A stretch of 37,193 nucleotides of DNA. Source: Streptomyces pseudogriseolus (GTDB lineage: Bacteria; Actinomycetota; Actinomycetes; Streptomycetales; Streptomycetaceae). The DNA lies in assembly GCA_002154585.1 (NCBI GenBank), contig MUNG01000143.1, positions 129-37,321 of the forward strand. Reading direction: 5' to 3'. The notes beneath the pieces were generated by a model. It had not been told where the DNA came from. It ran no database searches and saw only the letters and a list, made by a program, of their open reading frames with translations. This document shows, piece after piece, positions 25,401 to 34,800 of this stretch (position 1 is the stretch's first letter; every line of letters starts with the position of its first letter). Both the position numbers and the translations under genes were made by a program.

Positions 25401-28400
25401 CACGTTCGTCGACAACCGGCAGGACGCGTCCCTCCAGGCGGGGCACTTCAACGACTTCGCGCAGGTGACGCAGTTGCGCGGCGCGCTGTACCAGGCGGCG
25501 GTGCAGGCGGGTGAGGACGGGCTGCGCCACGACGACCTCGCGGAGGCCGTCACCGAGGTGATGGGTCTGACGCCCCGCGACTACGCGGCGGGCACGAACC
25601 TGCCGCCGTCGATGGAGAAGCGGGCGACGAAGGTGTTCCGGGAGGTCGTCGGGTACCGCCTGTACCGCGACCTGGAGCGCGGCTGGCGGATCACGATGCC
25701 GAACCTGGAGCAGACGGGTCTGCTGCGGATCGACTACGAGGACCTGGCCTGGGTCGCCGCCCAGCCGGACCGCTGGCAGTCCGCGCACGCGGTGCTGCGT
25801 GACGCCGACGCGCCCCTGCGCGAGGAGATCAGCCGGACGCTGCTCGACTACCTGCGGCGTGAACTCGCCATCGACGTGCAGTACTTCCGCGACGACTTCG
25901 ACACGTTGCAGCGGGCGAGCGAGGAGCGGCTGACGGGGCCGTGGGTGCTGAGCGACTCGGACCAGCCGACCGTGGGCACCGCCTACCCGTACGGTTCGCG
26001 GCCGGGCATGGAGCGTTCCGCGCTGTTCCTGTCGGCGCGCGGCAAGTTCGGCAAGTATCTGCGCCGGAACATGCCCGCCCTGCGGGAGCCGTCCGTCTCC
26101 CTGGACGACGTGCAGGGCGTCATCGAGGACCTGTTGAAGGTGTTGCGGGACGCGGACCTGGTGCGTGAGGTGGAGGCGGCCCCCGAGCGCTCGGGGCCGG
26201 CCTTCCGCCGCCGCGCGTCGGAGAAGCGGACCGGCTACCGGGTGTCGGCGGCGGCGCTGATCTGGCGGGCGGGTGACGGGGAGCGCGGCGCGGTCGACCC
26301 GCTGGCGCGCACCTACAGCAGCGGCGAGGGACCCCGCGTCAACCCGTTCTTCCGCGACCTGTACCGCACGGCGGCGTCCGAGCTGGCGGGGCTGTTCGCG
26401 CGGGAGCACACGGCGCAGGTCACGCCGGAGGACCGGCTGGAGCGTGAGCGGCAGTTCCGTGACGCCGAACTGCCCCTGCTGTACTGCTCGCCGACGATGG
26501 AGCTGGGCGTGGACATCTCCTCGCTCAACGCGGTGATGATGCGCAACGTGCCGCCGACCCCGGCGAACTACGCGCAGCGTTCGGGCCGGGCGGGCCGCTC
26601 CGGTCAGCCCGCGCTGGTGACCACGTACTGCGCGACGGGCAACAGCCACGACCAGTACTACTTCCGGCGTTCCCAGGACATGGTGTCGGGGCAGGTGGCC
26701 CCGCCGCGTCTGGACCTCGCCAACGAGGACCTGGTCCGTTCGCACATCCAGGGCATCTGGCTGGCGGAGACCGAGATGAAGCTCGGCGCCGCGATCCCGG
26801 ACGTCATCGACGTCGCCTATGACCCGGACGGCGACGACCGCCCCGATCCGCAGATGCCGCTGCCGCTGCTCGACCGGATCCGGGACCTGTCCCTGGACGA
26901 GGGCGCGCGCCGGCGTGCGGTCGCCGCCGCCCGGACGGTCCTCGCCCCGCTGATCGCGGACTTCGAGGCGACGACGTGGTGGTACGACGAGTGGATCGAG
27001 GACCGGATCGAGCGGGCCCCGGCGAAGTTCGACGCGGCCTTCGACCGGTGGCGGGACCTGTTCCGGGCGGCGGTCATCGACCAGTACGAGCAGAACAAGC
27101 GGGTCGTGGACCACACCCTGTCCCCCGGTGAGCAGAGCCGGGCGCGCACGCGCCGCCGGGAGGCGGAGACGCAGACGAACCTGCTGCTGAACCGCTCCAC
27201 CGACAGCAAGTCGGTGATGAGCGACTTCAACCCGTACCGGTATCTGGCGTCCGAGGGGTTCCTGCCCGGCTACAGTTTCCCGCGCCTGCCGCTGGCCGCG
27301 TACATCCCGCGCTCCGGGAACCGGCGCAACGCCGACGGCGACTACCTCCAGCGGCCCCGGTTCCTCGCGATCCGCGAGTTCGGCCCCGGCGCGCTCATCT
27401 ACCACGAGGGCGCCCGCTACCAGGTGACGCGGGTGCAGCTGCCGCCGGACGCCTCGGGCGACCTGGCGACGGCGGAGGCCCGCCGCTGCGACGGCTGCGG
27501 CTACCACCACGACGTCAAGGCGGGTTCGGACCTGTGCGCGATGTGCGGCGAGCCGCTGCGCGGCAAGCGCACGGGCCTGCTCCAGCTGCACACCGTGTAC
27601 ACCACCCCGCGCGAGCGGATCTCCTCGGACGAGGAGGAGCGGCGCAGGGCCGGGTTCCGTCTGGAGACGTCGTACGCGTTCCAGGATCACGGCGCCCGCA
27701 AGGGCCGTCTCACCTCGCACGTCGGCGACGCGGAGGGCGTGCCCGTCCTGGACCTGGACTACGGCGACTCGGCGACCGTCCGCATCACCAACCTGGGCCG
27801 GGTCCGCGACAAGGAGGGCGAGCCGGACGGTTACTGGCTGGACCTGGGCGACGGCCGCTGGCTGAACGACCGGGCCGCCGCGGACGCCATCGAGGGCACC
27901 GGCATGCCGGTGGTCGACGAGGACGGCAACGAGAAGCGCCGCAAGAAGCGGGTCCTGCCGTACGTGGAGGACCGCCGGAACATCCTGGTGGTGACGCTGG
28001 ACGAGCCGCAGCCGGAGCCGGTGGCGCTGTCGTTCCTGTACGCGCTGGAGCGGGGCATCGAGGCGGCGTTCGAGCTGGAGGACTCCGAGCTGACGGCGGA
28101 GCTGCTGCCCCCGGACGACGGGCCGCGCCGCCGCATGCTGTTCACGGAGGCCGCGGAGGGCGGCGCGGGCGTGCTGCGCCGCATCCAGCACGAGAAGGAC
28201 GCGCTGGCGAAGGCCGCCCGGACGGCGCTGGAGATCTGCCACTTCGACCCCGACACGGGCGAGGACCTGGGCGGTCCCTCGGAGCACGAGAAGTGCGCCC
28301 GCGGCTGCTACACCTGCCTGCTGACGTACGCCAACCAGGGCCACCACCGGCAGCTCAGCCGGCACACCGCCCGCCCGCTGCTGCTGCGCCTGGCCGGCGC

Positions 28401-28863
28401 CCGCACCGAGCGGGAGGACCGGGGCGAGTCGCGCAGCGAGGCGTTCCGCAGGCTCGTCCCGGCGGCTGCCGCCGCGGGCGGCGACCGCACGGCGGCCGGG
28501 GACGCTCCCGCCGCCGCCGAGGTCTCCCCCGTGTCGGTGCCGACCCCGCTGGAGTCGGATCTGGCGGCGCTCGTCGCGCAGGGCGATCTGGTGGGCTGGC
28601 TGAAGGCGAAGGGGTACCGGCTGCCGGACGAGGTGGACGTGTTCGTCGACGCGGCGGCGGCCCGGCCCGACCTGGTGTTCCGCCTGGACGGCGTCCACCT
28701 CGCCGTGTTCGTCGACACCCCGGGCCGCCCGGCCGACTCCACCCGTGACGTGGACGCCGGCTACCGCCTGGAGGAGGCCGGCTGGGACGTCGTGCGCTTC
28801 CCGGCGGACGCGGACTGGGACGCCGTCGTCGAGCATCACGCCGCCTACTTCCATCTGCGCTGA
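22471..28863 (+). CDS. Ser/Thr kinase - DEAD/H helicase - DUF1998 fusion (putative defence protein)
   Basis: 2130 residues from GTG 22471, preceded by GGAGGGG. Residues about 8-290 are a Ser/Thr kinase that looks active: glycine loop GRGNMG, Lys44, Glu70, HRDLKPAN (Asp152), DFG (Asp170) and APE (199-201). A superfamily 2 helicase follows: TGTGSGKS (about 456), FDELH (about 581), TSATMS (about 616), then an insert of about 700 residues with CRECGQEY and CVHC pairs and [21 protein letters not shown], then [10 protein letters not shown] and [11 protein letters not shown] (about 1369). [21 protein letters not shown] (about 1673) and [18 protein letters not shown] (about 1942) mark a zinc-binding DUF1998 region. 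The last 100 residues ([18 protein letters not shown]...[11 protein letters not shown]) resemble a Vsr/DUF559 nuclease fold. The helicase resembles DISARM DrmA and the DUF1998 part DrmB; DruE is another comparison. It is the first gene of a probable defence operon. Confidence 0.9.
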   Translation: [2130 protein letters not shown]

Positions 28864-28921
28864 CCCGCCCCGCACGCATCGACTTCCCGACGTATCGACC
28901 CTTGAGGAACTGAGACATCCC

Positions 28922-31875
28922 ATGAGCCCCACGTACACAGCCGGCTCGCTGGTCGCCGCCCGTGGCCGGGAATGGGTGGTGCTGCCCGAGAGCGCCCCCG
29001 ACATGCTGGTGCTGCGCCCGCTGGGCGGGAGCGAGGACGACATCGCGGCCGTGTTCCCCTCGTTCGAGGAGGTGCGGCCCGCCGAGTTCGCCGCGCCGAG
29101 CCCGGACGACCTGGGCGACCAGCGCGCGGCCGGTCTGCTGCGCACGGCGCTGCGCATCGGGTTCCGGTCGGGCGCGGGCCCGTTCCGCTCGCTGGCGTCG
29201 ATCGCCGTGGAGCCGCGCGCCTACCAGCTGGTGCCGCTGCTGATGGCGCTGCGGCAGCGCACGGTGCGCCTGCTGATCTCGGACGACGTCGGTATCGGCA
29301 AGACGGTCGAGGCGGGCCTGATCGCCAAGGAGCTGCTGGCGCAGGGCGAGGCGACCCGGCTGGCGGTGCTGTGCTCCCCCGCGCTGGCCGAGCAGTGGCA
29401 GGCGGAACTGCGGGAGAAGTTCGGCATCGACGCCGAACTGGTGCTGGCGTCCACGGTGTCGCGCCTGGAGCGGAACCTGGAGCTGGGGCAGTCGCTGTTC
29501 GACAAGCACCCGTTCACGATCATCTCGACGGACTTCATCAAGTCGACCCGGCACCGCGAGGACTTCGTCAAGCACTGCCCCGACCTGGTGATCGTCGACG
29601 AGGCGCACACCTGTGTCGCCGCCGACGACGCCGCGCAGGGCGGCGCGTCCTCCGCGACGAACCAGCTCCGCTACGAGCTGCTGCGGAAGGTGTCCGCCGA
29701 CGCCGACCGCCATCTGCTGCTGCTGACGGCGACCCCGCACTCCGGCAAGGAGTCCGCGTTCCGCAACCTGCTCGGCCTGGTGCGGCCCGAGCTGGCGACG
29801 CTGGACCTGGAGACGCCGGCGGGCCGCGCGAAGCTCGCCGAGCACTTCGTGGCCCGCAAGCGCGCCGACGTCCGCACCTACCTCACCAAGGAGGACGGTC
29901 TCACCGACGACTCCCTGATCGAGCGGACCGCGTTCCCCTCCGACCGCTGGACGAAGGACGAGCCGTACAAGCTGACGCCCGCCTACCGTGCGCTCCTTGA
30001 CGACGCGATCGCCTACGCCGCGGACCGCGTCCACGCGGCCGGTGAGCAGGGCAAGCGGGAGGCCCGGATCGCCTGGTGGTCGGTGATCGCCCTGCTGCGC
30101 TCCATGGTGTCGTCCCCGGCCGCCGCCGCGCAGACCCTGAAGACGCGCTCCGAGTCCGCCACCGCCCGCACCGCGCACGAGGCGGACGTGCTGGGCGCCC
30201 CGGTGGCCGCCGACTCCGCGGAGAACGACCGCCTGGAGGGCATGGACGTCACGCCCGGCGCCGCCGAGTCGGAGGACGCGGGCGCCCGCCTGCTGGAACT
30301 GGCCGGACGCGCCGAGGAGTTGATGGGCCCGGCGGGCGACGCGAAGCTGAAGGCGCTGACCAAGCACCTGAAGGACCTGATCAGCGAGGGCTACAACCCC
30401 ATCGTCTTCTGCCGCTACATCCCCACCGCCGACTATCTCGCCGAGCAGCTGGACGGCAAGCTCGGCAAGAAGACGAAGATCGCCTCCGTGACCGGCACGC
30501 TCTCCCCGCAGCAGCGCCTGGAGCGCATCGAGCAGCTCGCCGCCGAGGCCGCCGAGGCGGGCGACGACCCGGCCGTGCGCCGCGTGCTGATCGCCACCGA
30601 CTGCCTCTCCGAGGGCGTCAACCTCCAGCACCACTTCGACGCCGTCGTCCACTACGACCTGGCCTGGAACCCCACCCGCCACGACCAGCGCGAGGGCCGC
30701 GTCGACCGCTACGGCCAGAAACGCGACCAGGTCCGCGTCATCACCATGTACGGCGAGGACAACGGGATCGACGGCAAGGTCCTGGACGTGCTGTTCAAGA
30801 AGCACCGCCAGATCAAGAAGGACCTCGGCATCTCCGTCTCCGTCCCCGACGAGACCGCCTCCGGCGTCACCGACGCCGTGGTGGAGTGGCTGCTGCTGCA
30901 CGGCCGGCAGGGCAGCCAGGAGAGCCTGTTCGAGATGGACGGCCACCAGGAGTCCTTCGACCGTATCGAGCGGGAGTGGAGCTCGGCCGCCGAGCGGGAG
31001 AAAACCTCCCGTTCCAAGTACGCGCAGCGTGCCATCCACCCGGAGGAGGTGGCCCGCGAGGTCGCCGCCGTACGGGCCGCGCTCGGCGGCGCGGAGGAGG
31101 TGCGCGAGTTCACGCTGGAGGCGCTGCGGGACCTGGACGCGCTGATCCGCGACCCGCGGGACGGCAGCGGTGACTTCACCGCCCAGGTCGGCGGCACCCC
31201 GGCCGGGCTGCGGGACGCGCTCGCGGCCACGCTGGGCAACCGGCTGGTCGAGGAGGACCGCGAGATTCCCTTCCGCACGACCCCGGCGATCGGGCGCGGC
31301 GAGGCCGCCCTCGTCCGCACCGACCCGGCGATCGGGGCCGTCGCCTCGTACGTCCTGGACTCGGCGCTCGACGCCAAGGCGCTGGGTCCGCGCCCGGCCC
31401 GCCGCTGCGGTGTGGTGACGACGGACGCGGTGAGCGTGCGCACCACGCTGCTGCTGGTCCGCTACCGCTTCCACCTCACCCTGCCGTCCCGCACGGGCGA
31501 GCGGCAGCTCGTCGCCGAGGACGCACGGCTCCTCGCCTACGAGGGGCTGCCGCAGCGCGCCCGCTGGCTGGACGACGACGCGGCCACCGCGCTCCTGGGT
31601 GCCCGCGCCACCGCCAACACCCATGAGCTGGCCGCCCGCAACGCCATCACCCGCGCGCTGGACGGCCTGCCCGGCATCGCCGACCACCTCACCGAGTACG
31701 GCACCCGCCTGGCCGCCGAACTCGACGCCTCGCACCGCCGCGTGCGCAAGGCCAACGAGGAGATCGTCCGCGGCCTGAAGGTCGTCCGCAGGAGCCCGCC
31801 GACGTCCTCGGCGTGTACGTCTACCTGCCGCCCGCCGCCCCCGCCGCCTCTACCGTGTCCGGAGCCGAAGCCTGA
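28922..31875 (+). CDS. SNF2-type helicase, DrmD-like, with one-base frameshift near the 3' end
   Basis: Expected to have about 983 residues. The N-terminal ATPase lobe has SDDVGIGKTVEAGL (Walker A, about 121), VIVDEAHTCV (DEAH at about 226) and LLTATPHSGKE (about 269). The C-terminal lobe has NPIVFCRYIPTADYLAEQL, LIATDCLSEGVNLQ and QREGRVDRYGQKRDQVRV (about 591). The pattern matches the DrmD helicase of class 1 DISARM and related HepA/RapA-like ATPases that move along DNA. Near 31786 the frame shifts: after RGLKVV the expected PQEPADVLGVYVYLPPAAP lies one frame away, and a single missing C explains it. The proper stop (31873-31875) then shares its A with the methyltransferase ATG. Without correction the frame would run to 32917 across the next gene, which is implausible. 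The gap to the kinase-helicase gene is 58 bases. Confidence 0.85.
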
Positions 31876-34800
31876 TGTCCGCCGCCGCCACCCGCACCGC
31901 CCTGGCCTTCACCGCCGTCACCACGGTCGGCGGACTCCTCCCCGCCGACATGCTGCTCCGCATCGCCGAGGCGCGGAACCTGCCCGGCACCAAGCCCGCC
32001 GACTACGGCCTCCCCGCGTCCGTCCCGGTCCGGGACGAGGCCGAGCGCGCCTGGGAGTACCTCAAGCCGCTGTGGCGCGAGCTGCGGGCCGCGCTGCCCT
32101 CGGATCCGGTCACGGGTGCCCCGTCCGCCGACCCGACGGGGCGGGCGGGCTCGGATTGGCTCGCCCAGTTGTTCCGCAAGCTGGACTTCGGGGCGCTGAC
32201 GGAGGTCGGGACGGCGGGCATCCCTGCCGACTCGGACCCGGAGAAGCGGTTCCCGGTGTCGCACCGGCACGGGCCAGCGCTGGTGCATCTGGTGCCGTGG
32301 AACCAGGAGTTGGACAAGCGTCCGGCGGCCGGTCAGGTCCCGGCGCAGTCGATGCTCCAGGACTGCCTGAACCGGGCCGAGGCCCACCTGTGGGCGGTCC
32401 TGACGAACGGGCGCCGGCTGCGGCTGCTGCGGGACTCGTCTTCCTTTGCCACGGCGGCGTACGTCGAGTTCGACCTCGAGGCGATCTTCGACGGGGAGCT
32501 GTTCAGCGAGTTCGTGCTGCTGTACTGCGTGCTGCATGCGTCGCGGTTCGCCGTGCCGGAGGGGGCGGCGCCGGCCGGGTGCTGGCTGGAGAAGTGGCGT
32601 ACGGAGGCCGTCACATCGGGGGCGCGTGCGCTGGACCAGTTGCGGCTGGGCGTGCAGAACGCGCTGACCGTGCTCGGCACCGGATTCCTGCGGCACCCGG
32701 AGAACGTGCGGCTGCGGGAGGATGTGGACGCAAAGGCGCTGCGGGACGCGCTGCTGCGGCTGGTGTACCGGCTGTTGTTCGTGTTCGTGGCCGAGGACCG
32801 GGATGCGTTGCTCGACCCGGCGGCCGGCGAGCGGCAGCGGGAGGCCTACGAGCGGTACTTCTCGTCGGCGCGGCTGCGGGAGCGGGCGCGGCGGCGGCAG
32901 GGGACGGCCCACGGTGACCAGTACGAGGCGCTGCGGATCGTCCTCGACGCGCTGGGCACGGAGGGGGGCCGTCCGGAGCTGGGGCTGCCTGGACTCGGTG
33001 GGTTGTTCTCGCACACGGAGGCGGACGCGCCGCTGGACGGGCTGAAGCTGTCCAACGAGTCGTTGCTGGCGGCGGTGCGGCACCTGGCTCAGGTGCGGGA
33101 CCCGGGGGCGCGGCGGTGGCGTTCGGTGGACTACCGGCATCTGGACGCGGAGGAGCTGGGCTCGGTCTACGAGTCGCTGCTGGAGCTGGAGCCCAAGCAC
33201 TCGGCTACGGACCGGTCCTTCGAGTTGATCGAGGTCGCGGGCAACAGCCGGAAGACGACCGGTAGTTACTACACCCCGTCGTCGTTGATCGAGTGCTTGC
33301 TCGACACGACGCTCGATCCGGTCATAGACGACGCGGTCAAGCGGGGTGAGGAGCGGGCGACGAAGGCCGGCCGTCCTGACCCGGCCGACGACATCGTGGA
33401 GGAACTGCTCGGGCTTACGGTCTGCGACCCGGCTTGTGGGTCGGGGCATTTCCTTGTTGCTTCGGCTCGGCGTATCGCCAAGCGGGTGGCGTCCGTGCGG
33501 GAGCGGAACCCGGAGCCGACGGTCGATGCGGTGCGGCATGCCTTGCACGAGGTCGTCGCGCGGTGCATCTATGGCGTGGACCTCAACCCGATGGCGGTGG
33601 AGCTGGCGAAGGTTTCGCTGTGGCTGGAGGCGCTGGAGCCGGGTAAGCCGCTCGGGTTCCTTGACGCCCACGTCAAGCACGGCAACGGGCTGATCGGTGC
33701 GACGCCGAAGCTGCTGGCGGAGGGGGTTCCGGACGACGCGTTCAAGCCGATCGAGGGGGATGACAAGAAGTACGCAGCCGGGCTCGTCAAGCGGAACAGG
33801 GCCCAGCGGGGCGGGCAGGACGAGCTTCTGTTCGACACGGAGACTCTGCCTGGCAACGACCAGTACGCTGCCGAGTTGGCCCGGATCACCACGGCACCGG
33901 CAGACTCTCTGGAGCAGGTGCGGGCGCAGGAGTCGGCGTATCGGGCCTACGTCGAGTCTGCGGCCTACGTGCAGGATCTGCATGCCGCTGACGCGTGGTG
34001 CGCCGCATTTGTCTGGCCCAAGTGGGAGGGAGCGCCGGAGGCTCCGACGGACCAGGTGTTCCGGGCGTTGCGGGGGCGCGACCAGTCGGCGGTTCCGGAT
34101 GCCACGCATGCCGAGATCATGAGCTTGCGCGACCAGTACCACTTCTTCCACTGGCATCTGGAGTTCCCGGAGGTGTTCGCGGTCCCTGAGTCGGGGGCGG
34201 GCGTCCAGCCGGGCACGGGGTGGGCCGGCGGGTTCGATGCGGTAGTGGGGAATCCGCCATGGGACAGTGTGAACTTGCCGGAAATCGAGTTTTTCGCAGT
34301 ACGAGCGCCTGATATTGCGGCCACCAACAACACCGCCGCCCGAAAGAAGAAGATCGAGGGACTCAAGGACAACCCCGACACCGTCGACCTCTACGCCGAC
34401 CACGAGGCCGCGAAGCGCAAGGTGCTCGGCGAAAGCCACTTTCTCCGTAATTCTGGCCGCTACCTCCTGACGGGACAGGGCAACCTTAACCTATACGCCC
34501 TATTCACTGAGACTGACCGAATTCTGACAGCTGACCGAGGCCGCACAGGCGTCGTCGCCCCAACCGGCATCGCCACTGATGCTCGTACGCAACACTTCTT
34601 CAAGGACCTCGTTTCAGCAAGATCTTTGGCTGCGCTATATGACTTCGAGAACCGTAGCGGGCTATTCCCCGCAGTGGACTCACGCATGAAATTCTGCGTC
34701 CTCTCCTTCACTGGCCGTAGCCTTCGAGTGCCCGCAGCCCGTTTCGCCTTCTTCGTCCATGACCCAGCCGAACTGGACTCTCCGAAGAAGATCTTTTCTC

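Noticed and set aside
22405-29157. A 2250-codon open frame on the minus strand opposite the kinase-helicase gene
   Set aside because: The plus strand encodes recognisable kinase, helicase and DUF1998 motifs. The antisense product is a low-complexity Arg/Val/Gly/Leu/His-rich sequence, the usual shadow of strong GC3 bias.
28355-31735. Long minus-strand open frame opposite the SNF2-type helicase
   Set aside because: No domain motifs; the product is Val/Leu/Gly/Arg-rich antisense of a well-supported helicase gene.
31880-32917. Reading the SNF2-type helicase through to the stop at 32917
   Set aside because: After the frameshift near 31786 the frame encodes Arg/Pro-rich nonsense across the methyltransferase N-terminus. 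The correct C-terminus is found one frame away and stops at 31875.
31821-34439. Long minus-strand open frame opposite the methyltransferase
   Set aside because: The plus strand has all methyltransferase motifs. The antisense frame ends where GC bias falls near 34.4 kb, as expected for a shadow.
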